A stretch of DNA of 5,956 bases from Candidatus Treponema excrementipullorum. GTDB lineage: Bacteria; Spirochaetota; Spirochaetia; Treponematales; Treponemataceae. Positions within the stretch are counted from its first letter, which is position 1. Each line of letters begins with the position of its first letter. The notes below the pieces were generated by a model. That model had not been told where the DNA came from and did not search any database. It saw nothing but the letters and a program-made list of their open reading frames with translations. The position numbers and the translations under genes are program-made. Shown piece after piece: positions 1 to 5,751 of the stretch. The stretch lies in NCBI GenBank assembly GCA_018883625.1, contig JAHLFV010000079.1, positions 1 to 5,956 of the forward strand. Direction: 5' to 3'.

Positions 1-18
1 AAATTACATCCCATAGAA

Positions 19-40
19 GAAACCAATGTTTCATCTTTTT
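19..40 (+). terminator. Possible intrinsic terminator of a gene upstream of the window
   Basis: A short perfect hairpin, GAAAC (19-23), loop CAAT, GTTTC (28-32), is followed by ATC and five T residues (36-40), and then by more T-rich sequence. This is the shape of a weak rho-independent terminator on the plus strand, probably ending a gene that lies off the left edge. The 5-bp, AT-rich stem makes it marginal. The stem arms are the same two pentamers that build the tandem array at the right end of the window, so a solitary copy of that element is an alternative reading. Confidence 0.35.
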
Positions 41-86
41 GTTTATTTTTTAGATTTTAGATTTTTATAATTGATAAAACATCTGT

Positions 87-115
87 TTGACATTATGTTT
101 TCCTTATATTAAAAT
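87..115 (+). promoter_or_regulatory. Sigma-70-type promoter of the dCMP deaminase operon
   Basis: A perfect -35 box TTGACA (87-92) is separated by 17 bases from a -10 box TAAAAT (110-115, five of six matches to consensus). The region upstream is very AT-rich, with two tandem TTTTAGA copies (48-61) that could act as an UP-like element. Only six bases separate the -10 box from the ATG at 122, so the expected transcription start falls on or next to the start codon. This suggests a leaderless transcript. The boxes are seen directly; the start site is inferred. Confidence 0.65.
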
Positions 116-121
116 CAAACC

Positions 122-619
122 ATGTCAGACAGTCAGGAAGTTTATACTCGTCCCTCTTGGGATGAATATTTCATGGAAATATGCAGGACAGTAGCCAAAA
201 GGGCTACCTGTGACCGAGGTCGTTCCGGTTGTGTTATTACAAAAAACAACCGCATTCTTGTTACCGGTTATGTGGGCTCTCCGGCAGGATTACCTCACTG
301 TGATGAAGTTGGCCACCAGTTAAAAAAAATGGTTCATGAAGACGGTACTGTTACACAACATTGTGTCCGTACGGTGCATGCAGAGCAAAACGCCATTTGT
401 CAGGCGGCAAAGAACGGTATTTCGATAGACGGTGCGACTTTGTACTGTAAAATGACTCCCTGCAGAACCTGTGCCATGTTGATTATCAACTGTGGCATAA
501 AACGGGTCGTGTGCGAAAAACGATATCACGATAGTGCAGACTCACTGGCTATGTTTCAACAGGCCGGAGTAGAAATAGTTCATCTTAATGATGAAGTGCA
601 ACAATACGACAAAATGTAA
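122..619 (+). CDS. dCMP deaminase (zinc-dependent, ComEB type)
   Basis: Predicted cytosolic deoxycytidylate deaminase, converting dCMP to dUMP, the precursor of dTMP made by thymidylate synthase. The 165-residue protein has the family layout: RPSWDEYF at residues 10-17, GYVGSPAGLPHC at 49-60, the catalytic HAE motif at 86-88 (H86 zinc ligand, E88 proton shuttle) and PCRTC at 113-117 (C114 and C117 zinc ligands), followed by IINCGIKRVV. Length is normal for the family. The ATG at 122 is well supported because the next Met (residue 18) would remove the conserved RPSWDEYF segment. No Shine-Dalgarno sequence precedes it, and the promoter -10 box ends six bases upstream. It heads a two-gene operon with an acetyltransferase 2 bases downstream. 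The conserved HAEQNAI and long segment between GLPHC and HAE favour dCMP deaminase over cytidine or tRNA-adenosine deaminase. Confidence 0.93.
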   Translation: MSDSQEVYTRPSWDEYFMEICRTVAKRATCDRGRSGCVITKNNRILVTGYVGSPAGLPHCDEVGHQLKKMVHEDGTVTQHCVRTVHAEQNAICQAAKNGISIDGATLYCKMTPCRTCAMLIINCGIKRVVCEKRYHDSADSLAMFQQAGVEIVHLNDEVQQYDKM

Positions 620-621
620 AC

Positions 622-1101
622 ATGATACGACAGGCACTGCTTTCAGACTTAGAAACTATTTTAGACATTTATGACGAAGCCCGGGTTTTTATGGGACAAA
701 ACGGAAATCCTAGCCAGTGGAGAAACGGATATCCCAGTAAGGGCAGAGTCACAGATGATATAAAAGAGAATTGCCTTTTTGTGATCCAACGGGAAAGTAA
801 ACCGTGTGGCGTCTTCTTTTTTAAGGTAGGGGAAGATCCCACCTATCGGTATATTGAAAACGGGAAGTGGCTATCTGACACTGAATACGGAGTAATTCAC
901 CGGATTGCAGGGAGAACAAAAGAGAAAGGCATTTTTGCAGAAGCTTTGGAATTTTGTCAGGGAAAAATCACTCATCTGAGGATCGATACCCACAAAGACA
1001 ACTCCATTATGCAACATGCTTTAGCTAAATACGGTTTTACCCCTTGCGGTACAATTTACGTAGCAGACGGAACTCCCCGTATAGCCTACGAACGACTGTA
1101 A
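622..1101 (+). CDS. GNAT family N-acetyltransferase
   Basis: Predicted acetyl-CoA-dependent N-acetyltransferase of unknown substrate, cytosolic, 159 residues, a single GNAT domain. The N-terminus IRQALLSDLETILDIYDEA is the usual first strand and helix. The core shows HRIAG (93-97), a degenerate acetyl-CoA pyrophosphate loop TKEKGIFAEAL (99-109) in place of the usual Q/RxxGxG/A, then LRIDTHKDN (119-127) and the C-terminal LAKYGFTPCGTIYV (134-147), typical of the family. The QWRNGYPS segment near residue 32 recalls uncharacterised GNAT proteins that begin with a similar 'QW..GYP' stretch. The start lies two bases after the deaminase stop with no Shine-Dalgarno sequence, suggesting translation by re-initiation. 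Its stop is 4 bases from the stop of convergent thrC. The fold is confident; the substrate cannot be told from sequence. Confidence 0.88.
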   Translation: MIRQALLSDLETILDIYDEARVFMGQNGNPSQWRNGYPSKGRVTDDIKENCLFVIQRESKPCGVFFFKVGEDPTYRYIENGKWLSDTEYGVIHRIAGRTKEKGIFAEALEFCQGKITHLRIDTHKDNSIMQHALAKYGFTPCGTIYVADGTPRIAYERL

Positions 1102-1116
1102 AAGTCTACAGATTTT
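1096..1116 (+). terminator. Weak hairpin at the convergent gene ends
   Basis: CTGTA (1096-1100), a six-base loop and TACAG (1107-1111) form a 5-bp stem followed by ATTTT (1112-1116). It overlaps the stop codon of the acetyltransferase and the last codons of thrC. It is the only candidate terminator between the two convergent genes, which leave just four free bases. The stem is short and AU-rich, so the call is tentative. Confidence 0.25.
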
Positions 1117-2515
1117 CTACAAGCCATTCTTTGAAAGAAGCGTAGTCCTTTCCCATGGCCACGGAGCAGTCCGGGAGACGCAGTACTCTTTCCAATCTGT
1201 CGGGCAGGGGTGGCTCCCTTCCGATAGCGTCATAAACAGTTGCTCCAAACTTTGCAGGATGGGCAGTTTCCAAAATTATTCCCAAAGCACTTGTTTTTAC
1301 TTTATCTGCCCATTGAGGTAAAGAGGGAGTCAGTCCTGGTTTTTCGGGATTTCCGGTAATGCCTGCCATCAGATTTTCCATAGAAACGCTTCTAATGTCT
1401 TTCCAAGCCTGCCAACCAACAGCTCCATGGGGATCGATGATATATCCCGTACTGCGATTACAGTTTTTGATAGCTTTTAATGTTCCTTCATCATCCAACC
1501 AGTAGGAAGCCATAATTTGCTTCAACTGACTTAAGGTGTACATGGAAACCATTCTCTCAAAATTGCTGGGAGCTCCCACATCCATGGCATTAGAAAGGGT
1601 GGCAACAGAAGGACGTGGTTTATAGTCACCGGTAGCTACCCAATCCGGTACGGTTCTGTTGGAATTAGTAGCAGCTACAAAACCTGTAATAGGGGCGCCC
1701 ATCTTTTGGGCAATCAAACCGGAAGTAAGGTTGCCGAAGTTTCCAGAAGGTACGATAAAAATTATATCAGGATTGTCGATTTTGTTATCCCGAGGACTTC
1801 TATACCGTGCTACCAAAGAGGCGTAGGTGTAATAAAAACTTTGAGGCAACAGCCGGGAAATATTTATGGAATTGGCAGAAGACAGACGGAATCTGCTCCG
1901 TAAATCGGAATCCGTAAAAGCTGTTTTTACCAATTTTTGACAATCGTCAAAAGTACCCTTTACCCGAAGAGCTCTGACGTTTCCGGTAAAAGTTGACAAC
2001 TGTTTTTCCTGCAAAGGACTGATTTTTCCTTCAGGATACAAAATGGTAACGTCAAGTCCCGGCACATTGTGAAAAGCACTTCCTACGGCGCTTCCGGTAT
2101 CTCCAGAAGTAGCAACCAAAATGTGGAGAGGTTGCTCTTCATCTTTGTTAAAGTAAGACATAACCCGAGCCATAAAACGGGCGCCGAAGTCCTTAAAGGC
2201 ACAGGTAGGACCGTGGAAAAGCTCTAAAATATATGTTTTTAAATCTACAGGAACAACCTGAGCATTAAAAGGATAAGCATCAATAATTATTTCCTGCAAA
2301 TCACCTTGGGGAATTTCTTGACCCACAAAGGGCTTTGCAGATTCAAAAGCTATTTCTCTGAAAGAAGGTTCGCTGGTTCGGTTTAAAAGAGATTTAGGAA
2401 GTGTAGGATATTCCACCGGTATGTACAGTCCTCCGGTAGAAGAATTCATTCCGTTTACTACGGCAGTTTTAAAATTCACCTGAACAGAAGAATCTCTTGT
2501 ATCTGTATAAATCAT
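1106..2515 (-). CDS. thrC: Threonine synthase
   Basis: Pyridoxal-phosphate enzyme converting O-phospho-L-homoserine to L-threonine, the last step of threonine synthesis; cytosolic. At 469 residues it fits the longer bacterial ThrC class. The N-terminus, with IYTDTRDSS and STGGLYIP (residues 26-33), is characteristic of threonine synthases. The PLP-binding lysine is K108 in HGPTCAFKDFGARF (101-114). The phosphate-binding loop SGDTGSAVGSAF (137-148) and PSGNFGNLTSGL (256-267), followed by GFVAATNSN, are also typical. The C-terminal ETAHPAKF (416-423) is a family signature. The ATG start agrees with the family N-terminus and has an AAGGG ribosome site. thrA and thrB are not in the window, so the gene stands alone with its own promoter. 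It faces the dCMP deaminase operon tail to tail. Confidence 0.96.
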   Translation of the reverse strand: MIYTDTRDSSVQVNFKTAVVNGMNSSTGGLYIPVEYPTLPKSLLNRTSEPSFREIAFESAKPFVGQEIPQGDLQEIIIDAYPFNAQVVPVDLKTYILELFHGPTCAFKDFGARFMARVMSYFNKDEEQPLHILVATSGDTGSAVGSAFHNVPGLDVTILYPEGKISPLQEKQLSTFTGNVRALRVKGTFDDCQKLVKTAFTDSDLRSRFRLSSANSINISRLLPQSFYYTYASLVARYRSPRDNKIDNPDIIFIVPSGNFGNLTSGLIAQKMGAPITGFVAATNSNRTVPDWVATGDYKPRPSVATLSNAMDVGAPSNFERMVSMYTLSQLKQIMASYWLDDEGTLKAIKNCNRSTGYIIDPHGAVGWQAWKDIRSVSMENLMAGITGNPEKPGLTPSLPQWADKVKTSALGIILETAHPAKFGATVYDAIGREPPLPDRLERVLRLPDCSVAMGKDYASFKEWLVENL

Positions 2516-2521
2516 GTTTTA

Positions 2522-2526
2522 CCCTT
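2522..2526 (-). promoter_or_regulatory. Ribosome binding site of thrC
   Basis: On the minus strand AAGGG lies six bases before the thrC ATG. It is the only clear Shine-Dalgarno-like sequence before any gene in this window, which makes the lack of one at the dCMP deaminase, ribonuclease and yaaA starts more notable. Confidence 0.6.
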
Positions 2527-2536
2527 ATAAAATTGT

Positions 2537-2546
2537 TTTACGTAAA
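2537..2546. promoter_or_regulatory. Perfect palindrome in the thrC leader, possible operator
   Basis: TTTACGTAAA is a perfect 10-bp palindrome lying between the expected transcription start (about 2548) and the thrC ribosome site. Its position would suit a repressor site. No regulator is indicated by the sequence, and AT-rich palindromes of this size are not rare, so the role is speculative. Confidence 0.25.
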
Positions 2547-2554
2547 CCACCATG

Positions 2555-2583
2555 ATTATAACACATATTTAAAAAAGAAACAA
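2555..2583 (-). promoter_or_regulatory. Promoter of thrC
   Basis: Read on the minus strand, -35 TTGTTT (2578-2583) and a perfect -10 TATAAT (2555-2560) are separated by 17 bases. The expected start near 2548 gives a leader of roughly 30 bases that carries an AAGGG ribosome site, so thrC appears to be an ordinary leadered transcript. Confidence 0.65.
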
Positions 2584-2593
2584 TAAAGAGCAT

Positions 2594-2615
2594 AAAAATC
2601 AGGAAGAGGCTTCTG
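2594..2615 (-). terminator. Possible terminator after the ribonuclease gene
   Basis: On the minus strand, just after the ribonuclease stop codon, CAGAAG and CTTCCTG pair across a CCT loop with one bulged base, and ATTTTT follows. This would end the yaaA/ribonuclease transcript immediately before the thrC promoter. The stem is short and bulged, so efficiency is uncertain. Confidence 0.4.
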
Positions 2616-2623
2616 TTACTGTT

Positions 2624-4516
2624 TTACAAAGATATAAAATTTACCGACAGGGTAGGTATATCTATATTTCCTGCTCTGACCTTGATAGTATCGTTTAAAG
2701 CAACAGTCCGAGAGGGTGTTAAAAGTGTTTCCTGTGCCAAAGAAGGAATAAGACACAAAGCCTGTTTGCCCTTAAGCTCTACAACTACAGCGTCACCTTC
2801 CCACTGGGGATTTTGAGTCAAATAAACCAAGGTCCAGTGCAGATTACTTTTTCTTTCGGCTTTTACAGAAGCCCCGGCAGCAGCATCGCCGGCAGCAATT
2901 CTTTCCAACATAGTGTCCTTGTTCAAAAGCGGTCTTCCGTCTATAAATGCCCGCAGTTGCTGGTGAGCCACCAAATCGCTATATCTGCGGAGAGGACTTG
3001 TTACTTGGGTGTACATTCCCAGTCCCAAGCCGGCGTGCTGCATGGGAGTTACACCTAAACTGCGGCTACGCATACATCGACGTAACTGGTATTGTCCCGC
3101 ATATCCGTCTAAAATATTTGTCGGTAAATCAGGTTTTTCCTGACTGACAAAGGGAAATGGTATGCCGTTTTTGAAGGCAAATTTAGCAACAGCTTCCCCT
3201 GCCAAAAGCATAAATTCCCGTACCACGTTGTTAGATTCCCAAGAAAGGGCGGGAGAAATGTTTACTATACCGTCGGTGACGGAAATATGGACTTCCGGTA
3301 AGGTAATGGATACGGCACCCGCTTTTAATCGCCGTTGTTCATTCCTTCGGGCTATGGCATACAAAGGCGCCAACTGGGGGCTGTCTTTTTGAATATCTGC
3401 TTCTTCGTAAGTATACCGTTTGACCTTTACCAAAGTTTTTAACACTTTGCAGGAAAGAACGGCACCGTTTTCATCCAGTTCTATGCAAAAGGACAGAGCC
3501 CGGGACAGAGGGGTAAGTCCTAAGGCATAATCCTCTAAGGAATCTTCCGCCAGCATTCGTACAGCTCCTTCCGGTATGTACAGAGTTGCACCCCGATGTC
3601 GGGCGGCAATATCTATGGGAGAATCGGGATAGACGCTGGAAGCCGGGTCTGCAATGTGAACCCATACATACTGTCCGTCAAAAGCGATAGCGTCGTCAGG
3701 GTCTGTACTCCATTGGTTATCTATAGCGTAGGCTTCCTGTTCCAAGGTAATACGTTCTTCTTCCGGCGGCGGAGCAAGACGCTGGGTAGCGGACTGAGTA
3801 GAGAGCCCCCACCGGGTAGGATAGGGATTTTTTGTAACGGTCCATACACCGGTGTCTAAAAGCAATTTATGGGCTTTTTCCGGTGTTTCGGTAAAGCCTG
3901 CTTCTTTCATAGTTTTGGATTTATCGCTCTGTCCCAAAGCCAAGGCTTCTACATCTTGCATTAGTTGGGCGTCCGCCGGCAAATTCAGTTTTTTTGCTTT
4001 GAGGCGTTGTATAAAAGCACTTCTGTTTTCCAATTCCGCCTCTTTTGCCCTGTTTTTTTCTTCCTGTCGGGCAATAACCTCTTTTGTTTGCAACATAAAA
4101 GAGAGAGGAGCCTGTTCAGTGAAAAACAATGTGTTTTTTAAGGCTTTATATAAAAGCCAACTGTCTTGGGCAGTTTTCACGTCAGTATAATCCTGCAAAT
4201 CCGCAAAGGAAACAGGGGTAGTAAAAGAGTCCTCGTCCTCCGAAAGTAATTCGTATATAGGCTCTATGCGCTCCTGCATGGCTTTTGCATCTTCCGTAAC
4301 TTGCAACAACTGTACCAGCAGAGTCTTTTCGCCGGAGGTAGTTTCAAACAAAAGCTCTATGTCTTTTTCTCTGACTTTTTGCGTGGTAAACTGAGCGGGC
4401 TTTCCTCCGGGAGAGGGAAGAGCCGTACAGTAAAGTATTGTATATTTATCCGTAGAAACTTCTTGAAGAAGTGCCGGTTGATTTTTATATAATACTAAAG
4501 ATTTTGTTTTAAACAT
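2624..4516 (-). CDS. RNB-domain exoribonuclease (RNase II family)
   Basis: Predicted 3'-to-5' exoribonuclease of the RNase II/R family, acting in RNA turnover in the cytosol. From the ATG at 4516 it is 630 residues. An N-terminal part (about 1-60, ending KVREKDIELLFE) looks like a small beta-barrel. A helical stretch follows, including a charged segment near 145-175. Next comes a winged-helix-like region (about 188-240: DVEALALG, then TPEKAHKLLLDTGVW). The RNB domain starts about residue 262. Its four metal-binding aspartates are D266, D272, D274 and D275 in AIDNQWSTDPDDA, with the same spacing as D201, D207, D209 and D210 of E. coli RNase II. The late RNB signature TSPLRRYSDLVAHQQL is at 506-521. 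The last ~55 residues may be a degenerate S1/OB domain. I see no classical cold-shock domain pair; the layout resembles the Deinococcus-type RNase II with a winged helix. An in-frame GTG at 4549 is an alternative start, but it lies inside the -35 box. Confidence 0.9.
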   Translation of the reverse strand: MFKTKSLVLYKNQPALLQEVSTDKYTILYCTALPSPGGKPAQFTTQKVREKDIELLFETTSGEKTLLVQLLQVTEDAKAMQERIEPIYELLSEDEDSFTTPVSFADLQDYTDVKTAQDSWLLYKALKNTLFFTEQAPLSFMLQTKEVIARQEEKNRAKEAELENRSAFIQRLKAKKLNLPADAQLMQDVEALALGQSDKSKTMKEAGFTETPEKAHKLLLDTGVWTVTKNPYPTRWGLSTQSATQRLAPPPEEERITLEQEAYAIDNQWSTDPDDAIAFDGQYVWVHIADPASSVYPDSPIDIAARHRGATLYIPEGAVRMLAEDSLEDYALGLTPLSRALSFCIELDENGAVLSCKVLKTLVKVKRYTYEEADIQKDSPQLAPLYAIARRNEQRRLKAGAVSITLPEVHISVTDGIVNISPALSWESNNVVREFMLLAGEAVAKFAFKNGIPFPFVSQEKPDLPTNILDGYAGQYQLRRCMRSRSLGVTPMQHAGLGLGMYTQVTSPLRRYSDLVAHQQLRAFIDGRPLLNKDTMLERIAAGDAAAGASVKAERKSNLHWTLVYLTQNPQWEGDAVVVELKGKQALCLIPSLAQETLLTPSRTVALNDTIKVRAGNIDIPTLSVNFISL

Positions 4517-4522
4517 GAACCC

Positions 4523-4551
4523 ACTATACAGGATATTATTTTGATACACAA
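4523..4551 (-). promoter_or_regulatory. Promoter of the ribonuclease gene
   Basis: On the minus strand -35 TTGTGT (4546-4551) and -10 TATAGT (4523-4528, five of six matches) are 17 bases apart. The -10 box ends six bases before the ATG at 4516, so transcription is expected to begin at or beside the start codon. It lies in the 63-base gap after yaaA. No convincing terminator follows yaaA, so read-through from yaaA is also possible. Confidence 0.5.
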
Positions 4552-4579
4552 GAGGAGATTATTGACTTTTAAGAAGGGG

Positions 4580-5335
4580 TTACCTGACAAAGACAAAGCG
4601 GTTGTCTTGGGAAAATTCCCGAGAAAATCGGTAGCCCAAACCGGTAAAAGCTTTAATGTCTTCCGATTTGGTTATGTTGTTTTCTGCCATAAACCGAACC
4701 ATTTCTCCCCGAGCCATTTTTACGTAGACACCTTTTTCTTTTAATGAGCCGTTAACCTGCTCGGCAAAAGTACAGGTAATAAAAGTATCTGTAGGTTTTA
4801 CGAATTTTCGTACCGCTTTTGCATATTCTTCTGAGGCAAGGTTCAAAATCACTTTGGAGGAGGCGTCGTCATCGTCTAAGGTAAGGTTTTTGTAGATATC
4901 TGCACCCCAGAAGTCGTAAAGATTTTTGCAAAAGTCTGTTTTCAGCTTTGTCTGCATTTCCAACCGATAAGGAACTATACCGTCTAAGGGTTTTAACACT
5001 CCGTACAAACCGGAAAGTATGCGCAGATGTTTTTGTGCATAGTCAAAGTAATCATAGGTAAAAACCCGAGGAGCCATATATTTATATTGTATGCCTTCAT
5101 AGGTGACCAAAGCCGGATTTGTATTTTCCGAAAGATTTATTGTACGGTACCGCTCATAGTTAAGACGAGTAAGTTCGTCGTTACAGGCAAGAAGAGTTTT
5201 CAGTTCCGGGAAGGAAAGGGATTTAAGGTACTGCACAAGAACTTGTGCTTTATCGAGAAAAACAGGTAAACTTGCCGGTTCCAGTGAATCCGCTTTCATG
5301 GACATATTTTTTGCCGGAGAAATAATGATTTTCAT
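4580..5335 (-). CDS. yaaA: Peroxide stress protein YaaA (UPF0246/DUF328)
   Basis: Predicted cytosolic YaaA protein. In E. coli this family is induced under peroxide stress and limits free iron, so reducing Fenton damage to DNA and protein. The 251-residue product has the usual family length. Visible family motifs are the N-terminal MKIIISPAKNM (1-11), LSGLYGVLKPLDGIVPYRLEM (108-128, given in two parts: LSGLYGVLKPLD and GIVPYRLEM), NLASEEYAKAV (165-175), and KMARGEMVRFM (206-216). The reading frame stays open 57 codons further upstream (to 5506), but that extension has no family similarity, so the ATG at 5333-5335 is chosen. It has no Shine-Dalgarno sequence. It lies 63 bases before the ribonuclease gene on the same strand and may be co-transcribed with it. 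Nothing nearby (OxyR/PerR site, catalase) confirms peroxide control here. Confidence 0.94.
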   Translation of the reverse strand: MKIIISPAKNMSMKADSLEPASLPVFLDKAQVLVQYLKSLSFPELKTLLACNDELTRLNYERYRTINLSENTNPALVTYEGIQYKYMAPRVFTYDYFDYAQKHLRILSGLYGVLKPLDGIVPYRLEMQTKLKTDFCKNLYDFWGADIYKNLTLDDDDASSKVILNLASEEYAKAVRKFVKPTDTFITCTFAEQVNGSLKEKGVYVKMARGEMVRFMAENNITKSEDIKAFTGLGYRFSREFSQDNRFVFVR

Positions 5336-5341
5336 AAAACT

Positions 5342-5370
5342 ACTGTACAATAAAAGGACTTGTTTTGGAA
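5342..5370 (-). promoter_or_regulatory. Candidate promoter of yaaA
   Basis: On the minus strand -10 TACAGT (5342-5347, four of six matches) lies six bases before the yaaA ATG, with a poor -35 TTCCAA (5365-5370) 17 bases upstream. It is weak on its own. It is listed because the -10-to-ATG distance is the same as at the dCMP deaminase and ribonuclease genes. Confidence 0.3.
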
Positions 5371-5607
5371 GAGAAGATACTTTGTTGGTTAGTAGCATCT
5401 GATAATCAGTACATAAATCACCGTTTCTACCCAAAGATAAACCCCTCGATGATTGATGACGGGCAAGTGAAAATCGTGTATAATACAAGTGCGTTTGAGA
5501 AGGCACAAGATCCCAGATTACGGGCGTTATTACAGTACCTAGCCAAAAGACAATATCTGTTTGGAAACTATAGCACGGTATATGCAGCTCCCTATGGAAA
5601 CGATTGA
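5365..5607 (+). pseudogene. Short ORF, possible C-terminal remnant of a PD-(D/E)XK (Rpn-type) transposase protein
   Basis: An 80-codon plus-strand frame, open from a TTG at 5365; the only internal ATG (5449) would give 52 residues. The segment MIDDGQVKIVYNTSAF followed by KAQDPRLRALLQYL resembles, from memory, the region after the nuclease core of Rpn/PD-(D/E)XK transposase-type proteins, where a 'DG..KI..NT' strand is followed by 'P.L.ALL.Y'. The catalytic core (D, ExK) and the rest of the protein are absent, and yaaA occupies the space upstream, so any homology would be to a decayed 3' fragment. No ribosome site or promoter is evident, and the first 28 codons overlap the yaaA control region. 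It could also be a chance ORF; the homology needs a profile search to confirm. Confidence 0.35.
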
Positions 5608-5621
5608 AAAGTTAGCCCGAT

Positions 5622-5639
5622 AAGAAGAGCTCTTCTTTT
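5622..5639 (+). terminator. Perfect 16-bp palindrome with T tail, possible terminator
   Basis: AAGAAGAGCTCTTCTT (5622-5637) is a perfect palindrome followed by two more T residues, so the plus-strand transcript would end in a hairpin and a TTTT tail 14 bases after the short ORF's stop codon. With no built-in loop, the central bases must open, leaving about a 5-6 bp stem. The minus strand lacks a T tail, so any terminator would act on plus-strand transcription. It could instead be a binding site for a dimeric protein. Confidence 0.35.
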
Positions 5640-5671
5640 GGTTTATGTTCCGGGAAAGAAAATCTCCCTGA

Positions 5672-5719
5672 ATGAGCCGTTCTGTTAGAATGAAGTTTTG
5701 GAAAATCCTGTTGGCTCAT
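5672..5719. repeat. Spaced 7-bp inverted repeat
   Basis: ATGAGCC (5672-5678) and GGCTCAT (5713-5719) are perfect reverse complements with 34 bases between them. The interior contains a 4-bp hairpin, TTCT-GTT-AGAA (5680-5690). In RNA this could fold as a stem enclosing a smaller hairpin. A 7-bp match at this distance can occur by chance. Confidence 0.3.
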
Positions 5720-5751
5720 ACTAAAGCTGGCAGTAGATAAAGCTATTCCAG

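Larger units (their letters stand above)
5608..5751. other. Non-coding stretch between the short ORF and the tandem array
   Basis: No gene is supported here. A minus-strand open frame (5612-5815) starts inside the tandem array with no recognisable motifs or ribosome site and is not annotated. What can be seen is a 16-bp palindrome (5622-5637) and a 7-bp inverted repeat (5672-5678 with 5713-5719) that encloses a smaller TTCT-GTT-AGAA hairpin. This suggests a structured or regulatory spacer, or a decayed mobile element, but no function can be assigned. Confidence 0.5.

Noticed and set aside
322..329. Run of eight A residues in the dCMP deaminase gene as a programmed frameshift site
   Set aside because: The frame is intact through the downstream catalytic motifs, and no structure or alternative frame product is evident. 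It is an ordinary Lys-Lys stretch.
3852..4190. Plus-strand 112-codon ORF opposite the ribonuclease gene
   Set aside because: It is antisense to a clearly conserved coding region, has low-complexity Ser/Phe/Ala-rich composition and no motif, so it is a shadow frame.
4517..4549. GTG start 11 codons upstream for the ribonuclease
   Set aside because: The GTG lies inside the candidate -35 box and has no ribosome site. The ATG at 4516 begins the MFKTKSLVLYKNQPA segment, which looks like the natural start. It remains possible.
5399..5409. CTGATAATCAG palindrome upstream of yaaA as an operator
   Set aside because: It is short, lies more than 60 bases from the yaaA start and upstream of the candidate -35, and matches no OxyR or PerR site I recognise.
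5336..5506. 57-codon N-terminal extension of yaaA
   Set aside because: The conserved MKIIISPAKNM is the normal N-terminus of the family. The extension is only an accidentally open frame opposite the short plus-strand ORF.
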